Below are positions 38,745 to 47,558 of a stretch of DNA of 64,000 nt, in pieces; position 1 is the stretch's first letter, and each line of letters begins with the position of its first letter. The DNA is from Pseudomonas sp. GM50 (GTDB taxonomy: Bacteria; Pseudomonadota; Gammaproteobacteria; Pseudomonadales; Pseudomonadaceae): assembly GCF_000282375.1 (NCBI RefSeq), contig NZ_AKJK01000048.1, forward strand, positions 26,384 to 90,383, in the 5' to 3' direction. A program made the position numbers and the translations under genes. Below the pieces are notes generated by a model that saw only the letters and a program-made list of their open reading frames with translations, had not been told where the DNA came from and ran no database searches.

Positions 38745-39527
38745 ATGCCTCGTTTTGCCGCCAACCTCAGCATGCTCTATCCGGAACATGAGTTTCTGGA
38801 CCGCTTCGCCGCCTCTGCCGCCGATGGTTTCGAAGCCGTGGAATACCTGTTTCCCTACGACTACAGCGCTCAGGAACTCAAACAGCGCTTGAGCGACAAC
38901 GGCCTGGTGCAGGCACTGTTCAACGCACCGCCCGGCGATTGGGCGGCGGGCGAGCGCGGCACGGTGTCGTTGCCGGGGCGGGAAAGTGAATTTCGTAGCG
39001 GTTTCGATCGCGCGCTGGAATACGCCGCGGTGCTGGGCAACTCGCGCATCCATGTGATGGCCGGGCTGCTGCCGTCGGAAACTGATCGCCCACGGCATCA
39101 CGGCGTGTACCTGGAGAACCTGGCTTACGCCACCGCGCAGGCCGCCAAGGCTGGCATCACGGTGCTGCTGGAACCGATCAATACCCGGGACATGCCGGGC
39201 TTTTTCCTCAACCGGCAGGATCAGGCCCAAGCCATCTGCAAGGAAGTGGGCGCCACTAACCTGAAGGTTCAGTTCGACTGCTACCACTGCCAGATCGTCG
39301 AAGGGGACCTGGCCACTAAATTGCGTCGGGACTTCGACGGCATCGGTCATATCCAGATCGCCGGCGTGCCGGATCGACATGAGCCGGACCTGGGAGAAGT
39401 CAATTATCCCTATCTGTTCGAGTTGATCGACCAGTTGGGTTATGACGGCTGGGTAGGGTGCGAATACCGGCCGCGTGGTAATACCTCGGCCGGCTTGCAG
39501 TGGCTGCGGGACTGGAAGGCGCGATAA
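38745..39527 (+). CDS. otnI: 2-oxo-tetronate isomerase (hydroxypyruvate isomerase family)
   Basis: A 260-residue TIM-barrel enzyme of the Hyi family. Metal and catalytic residues lie in [25 protein letters not shown] and GWVGCEYRP. OtnI converts 2-oxo-tetronate to 3-oxo-tetronate, supplying OtnK and completing the threonate route. A good AGGAG precedes the ATG. It is the last gene of the operon. Confidence 0.93.
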   Translation: MPRFAANLSMLYPEHEFLDRFAASAADGFEAVEYLFPYDYSAQELKQRLSDNGLVQALFNAPPGDWAAGERGTVSLPGRESEFRSGFDRALEYAAVLGNSRIHVMAGLLPSETDRPRHHGVYLENLAYATAQAAKAGITVLLEPINTRDMPGFFLNRQDQAQAICKEVGATNLKVQFDCYHCQIVEGDLATKLRRDFDGIGHIQIAGVPDRHEPDLGEVNYPYLFELIDQLGYDGWVGCEYRPRGNTSAGLQWLRDWKAR

Positions 39528-39531
39528 CGCC

Positions 39532-40350
39532 TTACACGTTGTTATCGCCGGGCAACAACAGTTCGACACCCTGCTTGCGGATGCTATCGGCCGCGGCAGG
39601 GGTCAACGCGTCGTCGCTGAGGATGATGTCGAACTGTTCGAGCCCGGCAATCCTGTACATGCTGAACGTGCCGTACTTCGAACTGCTCGCCACCAGCACC
39701 ACTTGCGAGGCCGATTGCATCGCGACTTGCTTGACCTCCACCTTCAGCGCCGAAGGCGTGGTGAGGCCGCGACGTAAATCCCAGGAGCTGGTGGAGATGA
39801 AGGCGACATCAGTGACGACCTGGCGCAAGGTGGCCACCGCCAGACCGCCCACGCACGATTGATTGGAATGATCCAGTTGCCCGCCAGTGTGAATCACCGT
39901 GACCTGAGGCGCATCGATCAACGCCTGGACAATCCCGAAATCGTTGGTCACCACGGTCATGCCCGACAGCGCCTTGATGTACGGGACGATCTCCAGCGTG
40001 CTCGTCCCCGCATCCAGATAAACCGTCATATCGGCATGCAATAGCCGCGCGGCCAGCTTGGCCATCGCCTGCTTCTGCGGCAACTCGACCACCGCCTTGA
40101 TCTGATGGCTGGGCTCGCTATGGAGCTGGCTGGCGATTCGCACGCCACCGGTGACCGAGTAAGCACGGCCTTCCTGTTCCAGCAGCGCGATATCGCGGCG
40201 GATGGTCATGTGCGAACAGTCGAACATTTCCATCAACTGATGAACGCTCAGCACCTGATGCTTGCGCAACTGGCGCAGCATCAATTCACGGCGCTGTTCA
40301 GGGATCATCGGTGCGCCGCTTTCGGCGGCGATGTCCTTTTGACTAGGCAT
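39532..40350 (-). CDS. DeoR-family transcriptional regulator
   Basis: A 272-residue regulator. The N-terminal helix-turn-helix (LMLRQLRKHQVLSVHQLMEM, HMTIRRDIALLEQEG) is of DeoR type and the C-terminal sensor has DAGTSTLEIVPYI and KVEVKQVAMQSASQVVLVASSSK. Start at 40350 chosen with GGAG upstream. It is convergent with otnI and divergent from the operon at 40654-44962, with a strong inverted repeat between; that operon is its likely target. Confidence 0.88.
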   Translation of the reverse strand: MPSQKDIAAESGAPMIPEQRRELMLRQLRKHQVLSVHQLMEMFDCSHMTIRRDIALLEQEGRAYSVTGGVRIASQLHSEPSHQIKAVVELPQKQAMAKLAARLLHADMTVYLDAGTSTLEIVPYIKALSGMTVVTNDFGIVQALIDAPQVTVIHTGGQLDHSNQSCVGGLAVATLRQVVTDVAFISTSSWDLRRGLTTPSALKVEVKQVAMQSASQVVLVASSSKYGTFSMYRIAGLEQFDIILSDDALTPAAADSIRKQGVELLLPGDNNV

Positions 40351-40468
40351 TCGGGCTCCAGAATGAAGAAAACCGCAGACAAGGAAAGCGGGGGCAAACA
40401 TAGTAGCGAATCTACGGTGAAGGGACGAGGTGTTGCGGATCACTGTTCCCATGAGGAAACCCGCCAGC

Positions 40469-40494
40469 GTTAGTTCATGAATTTCTGAACTAAC
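40469..40494. promoter_or_regulatory. Perfect 9-base inverted repeat in divergent promoter, probable operator
   Basis: GTTAGTTCA and TGAACTAAC are perfect inverted halves with an 8-base spacer. The element lies 118 bases upstream of the DeoR start and 160 bases upstream of the first gene of the oxygenase/ABC operon. It suits a dimeric repressor; assignment to this DeoR protein is inference. The rest of the 303-base region shows nothing else clear. Confidence 0.55.
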
Positions 40495-40653
40495 TATTTG
40501 CTGCAGCCTATTCAATCGTTTGTCGCCGTAGCCTTAGGATTCGTCGCACGGGACCGCAGCCATCAGAGCAGCAGCCCGCAGCATCCCCTTTCGACTGCCC
40601 AGTAATGCCACCAGCCCAATCCGCTAGTGGCCCGACGCAGCCGAGAGGAATGC

Positions 40654-41511
40654 ATGAAGCTAGAGATTTTCCGCACATTGTGGGGCTATACCGCCGGCAA
40701 GGCACAGGCCCTGGATGAATTGCTCGCCGCCGGCTTCGATGGCATCGAAGCACGCCTGCCGCTGCAGGCCAATGAGCGTGGCGAGTTCGGCGCTTTCCTG
40801 CGCAGCAATCGGGTTCCCTATATCTGCACGCTGTTCAGTGCCTACGATGTATTGCCCGACCAGAACGCCACACCCGCCCAACACTTGGCCGACATTGACC
40901 GCAAGCTGGGCTGGGCCTCGGAGCTGACCCCACGTTTCGTCAATCTGCTGGCCGGCAACGACCGCTGGCCGCAGGCATTGCAGGTCGAGTTCTTTGGCCA
41001 GGCGATGGAATTGGCCGCCAGGCATGGGGTGTTCTGTAGTTTCGAGACTCACCGCGCCCGTTCCCTGTACAGCCCTTGGGTAACCCTGGAACTGATCCGC
41101 CAACTGCCGGGACTGCGTTTCACCAGTGACATCAGTCATTGGGTGGTCTGCTGTGAGCGATTGCTGGACGACCCGGCCGACGATCTTTCGACCTTCGTCG
41201 AGCGTGTGCATCACCTTCAGGCCCGGGTCGGCTATGACCAGGGCCCGCAAGTCCCCCATCCCGCTGCTCCGGAATATGCCCGTGAACTGGCGTTTCATCA
41301 GCGCCACTGGGAGGCCGTCTGGGCCTCTCAGCTTCAGCGCGGCTATTCGGTCAGCACCCTGACGCCGGAGTTCGGTGCCGACGGTTATCTGCATCACTTG
41401 CCCTTCACCAATATGCCGGTGGCTGACCTCTGGACCTTGAACCAGTGGATGGCCCGGACCGAGCGCGAACACTTCGACCGTTTCACCCGTGAAGGAACCC
41501 GCCATGAGTAA
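40654..41511 (+). CDS. TIM-barrel sugar-phosphate isomerase/epimerase-like protein
   Basis: A 285-residue xylose-isomerase-like TIM barrel. Likely metal ligands are in [36 protein letters not shown] and LTPEFGAD. Substrate unknown. First gene of an operon with a 2-oxoglutarate oxygenase (8-base overlap) and an ABC importer. The start at 40654 follows GAGAGGAA. Confidence 0.82.
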   Translation: MKLEIFRTLWGYTAGKAQALDELLAAGFDGIEARLPLQANERGEFGAFLRSNRVPYICTLFSAYDVLPDQNATPAQHLADIDRKLGWASELTPRFVNLLAGNDRWPQALQVEFFGQAMELAARHGVFCSFETHRARSLYSPWVTLELIRQLPGLRFTSDISHWVVCCERLLDDPADDLSTFVERVHHLQARVGYDQGPQVPHPAAPEYARELAFHQRHWEAVWASQLQRGYSVSTLTPEFGADGYLHHLPFTNMPVADLWTLNQWMARTEREHFDRFTREGTRHE

Positions 41512-42553
41512 AACCTCGTCAACCCAGGCCAACTTCAACAGCATCCCGGTGGTGAACATCGCGGGACTCTTCAGTATCGAGCTGGAGCACCGCCTGGCCG
41601 TGGCCGAGCAACTGGGCCGCGCCGCCAGCGATGTGGGCTTTCTGTACATCACCGGGCATGGCATCGATCCGGCGCTGATCGAGGGCCTGCGCCAGGCGGC
41701 CAGGGATTATTTTGCACAGCCGCTGGAAGCCAAGATGCGCCACTACATCGGCACCTCGCAAAGCCATAAGGGGTTCGTGCCCGAAGGTGAGGAGGTGTAT
41801 TCCAAGGGCAAGCCGGATCATAAAGAGGCCTTCGATATCGGCTTCGAAGTGTCAGTGGATGACCCGCTGTTCCTCAACCGTACGCCGCTGCTGGGACCGA
41901 ACCACTGGCCCGACGTGCCGGGCTTCCAGGGCGCGGTGCAAAACTACTATCAGGCGGTGTTTGCCCTTGGCCGCCGGCTGTTCGATGGCTTCGCGTTGGC
42001 CCTGGGGCTGAAGGAGGGCTATTTCGATGCGCTAGTGACTCGCCCGCCCTCCAAGCTGCGACTGATCCATTACCCCTTCGACGCCGATGTCGTCGACGCT
42101 CCGGGCATCGGCGCACATACCGACTACGAGTGCTTCACCATCCTGCACGCCGATCAGCCGGGGTTGGAGGTGCTTAACGATCAGGATCAATGGATCGATG
42201 CACCGCCGATGCCCGGGGCGTTCGTGGTGAACATCGGCGACATGCTGGAAGTCATGACCGCAGGTGCCTTTGTCGCCACTGCTCACCGGGTGCGCAAGGT
42301 CGCTCAGGAGCGCTACAGCTTCCCGCTGTTCTACGCCTGCGACTATCACACGCTGATCAAACCGCTACCGGCATTCGCCAGGGATGCCGGGGATTACGAG
42401 GCACTGGCGATTGGCGAACACATGTGGAGCCAAGCGCTGCAGACCTACCAGTACCTGCGCAAACGCGTGGAAAACGGCGAGCTTGAGCTGCCGTCCCGGG
42501 CTCGAAAGCCATCGAGCTTCGGCCGCCTGAAGAACACCACCACTCATTCCTAA
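41504..42553 (+). CDS. 2-oxoglutarate/Fe(II)-dependent oxygenase (isopenicillin N synthase family)
   Basis: A 349-residue oxygenase. The complete iron triad is present: His205 and Asp207 in [12 protein letters not shown] and His261 in ATAHRVRKV. The 2-oxoglutarate anchor is Arg270-x-Ser272 (ERYSFPLF). The N-terminal [10 protein letters not shown] is typical of the DIOX_N region. Members hydroxylate, desaturate or cleave small molecules. Here the neighbours imply oxidation of an imported amino-acid-like compound. Confidence 0.9.
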   Translation: MSKTSSTQANFNSIPVVNIAGLFSIELEHRLAVAEQLGRAASDVGFLYITGHGIDPALIEGLRQAARDYFAQPLEAKMRHYIGTSQSHKGFVPEGEEVYSKGKPDHKEAFDIGFEVSVDDPLFLNRTPLLGPNHWPDVPGFQGAVQNYYQAVFALGRRLFDGFALALGLKEGYFDALVTRPPSKLRLIHYPFDADVVDAPGIGAHTDYECFTILHADQPGLEVLNDQDQWIDAPPMPGAFVVNIGDMLEVMTAGAFVATAHRVRKVAQERYSFPLFYACDYHTLIKPLPAFARDAGDYEALAIGEHMWSQALQTYQYLRKRVENGELELPSRARKPSSFGRLKNTTTHS

Positions 42554-42576
42554 AAAAACAACCAACGGAGCTTCCC

Positions 42577-43377
42577 ATGATGAAAAGCCACTACGCCCTG
42601 AGCAAACTGAGCCTGCTCGCCGCCGGCCTGTTCTGCGCCAACGCCGCCTTCGCCAGCACCGCGACCCCCGGTGTGTTGAAGGTCGGTATGGAAATCACCT
42701 ACCCGCCGTTCGAGTCCTACGACGCTGACAAGAATGTGGTTGGCTCCGACCCTGAGTTGGCCCACTCCCTGGCCAAGGCGATGAGCGTCAAGGCCAACTT
42801 CGTCGACACCAAGTTTCCCAATCTGATCAACGGCCTCAACGCCGGGCATTACGACGCGATCATTTCCGGTATGTACATCACACCCGAACGCCAGCTCCAG
42901 GCCCGCACCATCGCCTATGCCAACACCGGCGCCGCGATCATGGTGCCCAAGGGCAGTGAGTTGACCCCGCAGGTTCCCGAGGACTTGTGCGGTCTGAAGA
43001 TCGGCCTGGAGCAGGGCACCACCTGGGTCGCCAAATTCACCCAGTTGTCCAGCGACTACTGCGTACCGAACAACAAAGGCGCCATCACCGTCAACGAATA
43101 CCCCTCGGCTCCCGAAGTGACGCAGGCGCTGCTCTCGAAGAACATTCAGGCGCAGGTGGAAATCGCCGGTGCCGCGCACATGATTGCCCAGCGCACCAAC
43201 GGGCGGGTCGTGGTCAGTTCGCAGAAGCTGGTTTATCCGCAGACCTTGGGCATCTACGTGAAGAAAGACGCCGACGCTACCTATCAGGCGTTGGTCAAGG
43301 CCCTGGCCGACAGTAAAGCCAACGGTGAGTACGCCGCCATTCTCAAAAAATATGATCTGGAACCGGTCTCCGAGTAA
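42577..43377 (+). CDS. Family 3 solute-binding protein of amino-acid-type ABC importer
   Basis: A signal peptide (ending CANAAFA) precedes about 240 residues of the SBP family 3 fold: LKVGMEITYPPFESYDADK, DTKFPNLINGLNAGHYDAII and the late phrase QTLGIYVKKDADATY. This family binds amino acids, opines and related polar compounds. It has three or four cysteines including EDLCGLKIG and SDYCVPN. Pairs with the fused permease-ATPase next to it. Confidence 0.92.
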   Translation: MMKSHYALSKLSLLAAGLFCANAAFASTATPGVLKVGMEITYPPFESYDADKNVVGSDPELAHSLAKAMSVKANFVDTKFPNLINGLNAGHYDAIISGMYITPERQLQARTIAYANTGAAIMVPKGSELTPQVPEDLCGLKIGLEQGTTWVAKFTQLSSDYCVPNNKGAITVNEYPSAPEVTQALLSKNIQAQVEIAGAAHMIAQRTNGRVVVSSQKLVYPQTLGIYVKKDADATYQALVKALADSKANGEYAAILKKYDLEPVSE

Positions 43378-43426
43378 TGGCTGAAACCGCGCCCTCGGTC
43401 GAGGGCGCGGCTCGCACGAGGTGTCT

Positions 43427-44962
43427 ATGCAATTCGACTGGTCTTACTTTATTTCGCTGTTCTCCAAGACTGACTTCTGGGCGGCGAGCCTGACCGTCAT
43501 CGAACTGAGTGCCCTGGCCTGGTTCCTGGGGATGGTTCTTGGCTTCGTTCTGGCATCAGCCAAGTTGTCCAGCTTGCCCTGGCTGCGCATGCCGGCGTCA
43601 CTCTACATCTGGTTCTTTCGCAGCATTCCGCTGCTGGTGCTGGTGGTCTTCATCTACAACCTGCCGCAGTTGTTGCCCGGTGCCGGGCCGATCCTGTCGG
43701 TACCGTTCTATTCCGGCCTGTTGGCGCTGGTGGTCACTGAGGCCGCCTACATGGCCGAAATTCATCGTGGCGGACTGATCTCGGTCGCCAAGGGCCAGAA
43801 GGAAGCCGGCCGTGCTCTGGGTATCGGCCTGTTCGGCCTGCAACGGTTGATTGTGATTCCCCAGGCGTTTCGCATCTCACTGCCGACGTTGATCAATGAA
43901 TACATTACGGTGGTCAAACTGACCTCGTTGATCTCGGTGATTTCACTGACTGAGCTGCTGACGGTGGGTCAGCGCCTGTATGCCCAGAACTTCCTGGTGA
44001 TGGAAACCCTGGCGGCCGTGGGCGTGTACTACGTGCTGATCGTCACTGTGTTCGGCTTCGCCCTGCAGCGTCTGGAGCGCTACCTGGACCTCAACCTGCG
44101 GACACCGCAAACCCTCGACAGCGCCTCGGCAAAAGTGCTGCGTGACAGTCTGGCGCCTGTCGCAACGAGCACGTTCAAACCCCCGGCCAAAGGCGCCGCC
44201 CCGGCCCTGCAACTGCAGGGCGTGCACAAACGCTACGGCGATCATCATGTGCTCAAGGGCATCGACCTGAAGGTACAAAGTGGCCAGGTGATTTCTATCA
44301 TCGGCCCGTCGGGCTCCGGCAAGACCTCACTGATTCGTACGATCAATGGCCTGGAGCACATCAATCAAGGCGAAATCCTGTTGTTCGGGGAAAGCTTCAT
44401 CAATGCCGGGGACAAACCGGATGGCCGTCGAGTTCGTCAGGGCGTACGGCGCATCGGCATGGTGTTCCAGAACTTCAACCTGTTCCCGCACCGGACACTG
44501 CTGGACAACATCAGCCTCGCTCCCCGTTATCATGGCGTCGGCCGCGCACTGAGCGAACAACGTGCCTGCCAGCTACTCGACAAGGTCGGCCTGCTGGCGC
44601 ACGTCCACAAATATCCGCATCAACTGTCCGGGGGCCAGCAACAGCGCGTGGCTATTGCCCGGGCCATGGCCATGGACCCGGACATCCTGTTGTTCGACGA
44701 ACCCACCTCGGCGCTGGATCCGGAGCTGGTTGGCGAGGTGCTTACGGTCATCAGCAATCTGGCCCGGGAAGGCATGACCCTGCTAATCGTCACCCATGAG
44801 ATGGACTTTGCCCTGTCGATTTGCGACCGGGTGATCTTCATGGACAACGGCCACATACAGCTGGATGCCTCGCCACGGGCGATCCGCGAGGAGCCTGAGG
44901 CTCATAGAGTGCGGCGGTTCATGGGGTTGCAGGAGCCAGAGGAGGAGGGATGCCTGTCTTGA
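43427..44962 (+). CDS. Fused amino-acid ABC permease and ATPase
   Basis: A 511-residue single-chain transporter. Residues 1 to about 225 are a HisM/GlnP-type permease (WFFRSIPLLVLVVFIYNLPQ, EAAYMAEIHRGGLISVAKGQ). A linker (about 226-260) joins a GlnQ-type ATPase with GPSGSGKTS, LSGGQQQRVAIARAMA, ILLFDEPTSALDPEL and VTHEMDFA. In most such systems these are separate proteins. The ATG at 43427, with GAGG before it, is preferred over a GTG six bases upstream. It ends the operon. Confidence 0.92.
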   Translation: MQFDWSYFISLFSKTDFWAASLTVIELSALAWFLGMVLGFVLASAKLSSLPWLRMPASLYIWFFRSIPLLVLVVFIYNLPQLLPGAGPILSVPFYSGLLALVVTEAAYMAEIHRGGLISVAKGQKEAGRALGIGLFGLQRLIVIPQAFRISLPTLINEYITVVKLTSLISVISLTELLTVGQRLYAQNFLVMETLAAVGVYYVLIVTVFGFALQRLERYLDLNLRTPQTLDSASAKVLRDSLAPVATSTFKPPAKGAAPALQLQGVHKRYGDHHVLKGIDLKVQSGQVISIIGPSGSGKTSLIRTINGLEHINQGEILLFGESFINAGDKPDGRRVRQGVRRIGMVFQNFNLFPHRTLLDNISLAPRYHGVGRALSEQRACQLLDKVGLLAHVHKYPHQLSGGQQQRVAIARAMAMDPDILLFDEPTSALDPELVGEVLTVISNLAREGMTLLIVTHEMDFALSICDRVIFMDNGHIQLDASPRAIREEPEAHRVRRFMGLQEPEEEGCLS

Positions 44963-45947
44963 ATGCGTTCGGCTGAGCGCCATCAGAACTCACCCGTCAG
45001 ATTGGCGCGGCGGATACTTTGCGGGCCTGCAACGGGCCCGTGACTGATCGATATGATCAATCCTGGCAGCCGATATCGGACATAACGTTATCATTTGAGC
45101 AGATGGCGTTGTAGCGACCCATCAGCGAGATGGCTGACCAAAACATTGTTGCTTCGCTTGAGCCTCCACACCAGAGCCTTCATCCTCTAAAAGACCACAC
45201 ATCAAAGGAAATCGGCATAGCCCTTGCTTCGGCGTTCTGATTCATAGGGTCAGTCAGTCAAGCAATTACAGCCGCACCGTACTCTTCGCATTACGGCTTA
45301 ACTGACCGGTCGATCAGATATTAACTTGCTCCCGCTTCGGAAAATCTCCCCTCGTGCGCATCGCGCGATGCCCGAGCATAGAGAGAGTTTGCCTGTTCTG
45401 GTTATTGAATAAACACAACCACTCAATAGGTAATGTTCATGATGAGTGCCGATGATTTTGGCGGTAGGGTGATCGATTATAAGTGCCTGGCTTGTTCCTG
45501 ATGAACAATGTTGTTCGTTAGGTCAAAAAAATGGCTCGATCTGAATGGACGGCGAGGGGGGAAGACACAGGGGCATTTAAAAAAATGCTGACAAAAATTA
45601 ACGCTTATTCACCCATTCAAGCGCGACGTCCATTTTACTTCTTCAGACGTTTGTCTTTTTTTGCGGATATCAAGACGCCGGGAAGAGAGTCTGATTTATT
45701 GACGTATTTATTCGGGCTGGGGGTTGAGTTGGGTACGACGCTGATTTTACGAGAATTAATGAGGTGGCGATTGTTGCGGTAGGTTAACGTGCGTAACTGT
45801 ATCTGTCGTGAAGGGTTGGGGTATAGATTGAAGTTTGCTTATCATGTTCCCCTGCTGCACACCCGAGAAAGATAAATGGACTGGGTTTGCGGCAGTTAAA
45901 GCACACGATCGTATAAAAAAAGCCCAGGCGGAATAGGAGTGTTTGTC
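44963..45947. other. AT-rich gene-poor region before the hrp island
   Basis: About 1 kb without a gene I can support. GC content falls compared with both sides from about 45,400 onward. It has a weak stem after the transporter gene (CGGGCC/GGCCCG, 45022-45040), a CCGATATCGG palindrome (45070-45079) and an 83-codon open frame at 45531-45782 with no recognisable relative. It must contain the promoter of the hrpS-type gene. The composition suggests an island boundary. Confidence 0.6.
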
Positions 45948-45989
45948 ATGGTTAATGAAAAGGATGGCGGGGGGCGATATGGAAAATAA
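45948..45989 (+). CDS. Possible 13-residue leader peptide overlapping the hrpS start
   Basis: ATG at 45948 lies 8 bases after a good AGGAG and encodes MVNEKDGGGRYGK before a TAA at 45987-45989. The hrpS frame, in another phase, has its best ATG at 45979 inside this small frame, with a poorer ribosome site. Such an overlap could couple translation of hrpS to the leader. It is short and could be chance. Confidence 0.35.
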   Translation: MVNEKDGGGRYGK

Positions 45990-46914
45990 CCATCCACAAC
46001 AGGTACATGAAGTACTAGACATTTGGGGAGCGTTACAGTCATTCATCCGAACGGCCGCTCCACTCAAAGTGGATATGATTCTTGAAGGAGAAACCGGTAC
46101 CGGGAAAGACACGTTGGCGCGCCGTGCCCATCAACTCTCCGGACGATCAGGGCCGTTTGTCGCTCTGAACTGTGCCGCAGTGCCCGAGCAACTGGCGGAA
46201 AGCGAGTTGTTCGGGGTGATGGCAGGGGCTTTTACCGGGGCGCATAAATCTCGATCCGGTTACATCGAGGCTTCTGACAAGGGCACATTGTTTCTCGATG
46301 AAATCGACAGTATGCCGCCGCTATTGCAGGCAAAACTGCTCAGGGTGTTGGAGATGCGTGGTATAGAGCGATTGGGTTCGACGCGTTTCGTGCCCTTGGA
46401 TCTGCGCGTTCTCGTAGCAACGCAAACGCCACTGAAAACGCTGGTCGAGCAGGGTAAATTCCGTCGCGACCTGTATTTTCGCTTGAATGTCATCACCATC
46501 AAACTTCCCACTCTGCGCTCTCGACCCGACTTGATATTGCCCTTGTTCGAACGCTTTGCCGAGGATGCGGCATCCAAGCACACCAAACCCATGCTTGAAG
46601 CTCCGGCCGAGTTGCGCAAGCAACTGCTCAGCCATCATTGGCCGGGTAATATCCGAGAGCTCAAGGGCGCTGCTGAACGCTTCGTTTTGGGGGTTTCGCC
46701 CTTGCAGGGAGAGCATCATGCCAGCGGTGAAAGCACGGTATTGCTGAGGCCTCAGTTGCGTTCGTTCGAGAAAGCCCTCATTCAGGACTCGCTTTTTCGC
46801 CACGCCAAGTGCATCGAGGCGGTGGTCAGTGAACTGGGGATTCCCAAGCGTACCCTTTACCACCGCATGAAAGCGTTGGACATCACCTCTGCAAGCGAGT
46901 GGATGGGGGTGTAG
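45979..46914 (+). CDS. hrpS: HrpS/HrpR-type sigma-54 enhancer-binding protein
   Basis: A 311-residue AAA+ activator: Walker A GETGTGKDT (37-45), sigma-54 contact loop GAFTGA (83-88), Walker B TLFLDEIDSMPP, RRDLYFRLNV, HHWPGNIRELK, and a C-terminal Fis-type helix-turn-helix (AVVSELGIPKRTLYHRMKAL). As in HrpR/HrpS there is no N-terminal receiver domain. In P. syringae HrpR and HrpS together drive hrpL from a sigma-54 promoter; only one such gene is seen here. In-frame ATGs also occur at 45955 and 45964; 45979 gives the length closest to HrpS. Confidence 0.93.
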   Translation: MENNHPQQVHEVLDIWGALQSFIRTAAPLKVDMILEGETGTGKDTLARRAHQLSGRSGPFVALNCAAVPEQLAESELFGVMAGAFTGAHKSRSGYIEASDKGTLFLDEIDSMPPLLQAKLLRVLEMRGIERLGSTRFVPLDLRVLVATQTPLKTLVEQGKFRRDLYFRLNVITIKLPTLRSRPDLILPLFERFAEDAASKHTKPMLEAPAELRKQLLSHHWPGNIRELKGAAERFVLGVSPLQGEHHASGESTVLLRPQLRSFEKALIQDSLFRHAKCIEAVVSELGIPKRTLYHRMKALDITSASEWMGV

Positions 46915-47197
46915 TGGGTTTCTGAGCGATTGCCGGCACAGCATCGAAAATCGTTCATGCACTGTTTTGGTTCTAAAGCCTGGTGTTTATCAAACTCCCA
47001 TTAGAGGAGTTCTGGAACCCCCCACGGGATATGACAATCGTTAGAAATGCTTTTTCTGACGGGATGAATAAGGCGTGCAGACGGGAATCACCCTGACACG
47101 CACTGATCGTTGGCCCGACCAGATGACCTGTTCGATGGCTGATGATGGAGGAAAGTGCCCTGGCGGATTATCGGTATTTTTGTCTCTGAGAAACTTT

Positions 47198-47225
47198 GGA
47201 ACCATTTTCTACGCACCTCCACTCA
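47198..47225 (+). promoter_or_regulatory. hrp box (HrpL promoter) of the hrpA operon
   Basis: GGAACC, a 15-base spacer and CCACTCA match the consensus recognised by the ECF sigma factor HrpL exactly. It lies 57 bases upstream of the hrpA start. The remaining 46915-47282 region shows no other assigned element. Confidence 0.93.
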
Positions 47226-47282
47226 TTAAGCGAATGTCATGTCGATGTTCAAAAAAACCTTCAATGATCAGGAGTAATAACT

Positions 47283-47489
47283 ATGGCTGGTGGTGCTTCC
47301 CTTGGCGCTTCGATGGCTGCAATGACTAAGATGGACGCAACTTCTGCTGCGACCACCACAATGAATGCTGAAGCGCAATCCAACAAAATGATGACCGATA
47401 CCGTGAACGGCATTTCCAGTGCCTATCAGGACTCGGCAACTAAAGCCCAGAACGCGATGCAGCAAACCGGTAAGGCCATCAACTACTAA
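47283..47489 (+). CDS. hrpA: HrpA type III pilus subunit
   Basis: A 68-residue Ala/Met/Thr-rich protein with no cysteine and a helical C-terminus (DSATKAQNAMQQTGKAINY), as in Hrp pilins. It sits first behind a perfect hrp box and before a harpin gene, as hrpA does. It is shorter than P. syringae HrpA (a little over 100 residues) and nearer the enterobacterial HrpA length. It should polymerise outside the cell as the secretion pilus. AGGAG precedes the ATG. Confidence 0.88.
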   Translation: MAGGASLGASMAAMTKMDATSAATTTMNAEAQSNKMMTDTVNGISSAYQDSATKAQNAMQQTGKAINY

Positions 47490-47496
47490 GTTGACG

Positions 47497-47528
47497 ACAG
47501 CCCTGCCCGTGTCAATGGGCAGGGCTGT
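47497..47528 (+). other. Strong hairpin after hrpA
   Basis: ACAGCCCTGCCC and GGGCAGGGCTGT form a perfect 12-base-pair stem with an 8-base loop, 7 bases after the hrpA stop. No U-tract follows, so partial attenuation or 3' protection of the abundant pilin mRNA, as known for other hrpA transcripts, is more likely than full termination. Confidence 0.75.
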
Positions 47529-47558
47529 ATGGGTCATCACTTTCAAGGAGTAGAGCAT

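Noticed and set aside
45022..45040. Hairpin after the fused ABC gene as a terminator
   Set aside because: Only 6 base pairs and no U-tract; not strong enough to call.
45531..45782. 83-codon frame in the AT-rich region before hrpS
   Set aside because: Weak ribosome site and no recognisable motif; recorded in the region entry but not called as a gene.
47014..47028. GGAACC followed closely by CCACG upstream of hrpA
   Set aside because: The spacer is only a few bases instead of 15-16, so it is not an hrp box; the true box is at 47198.
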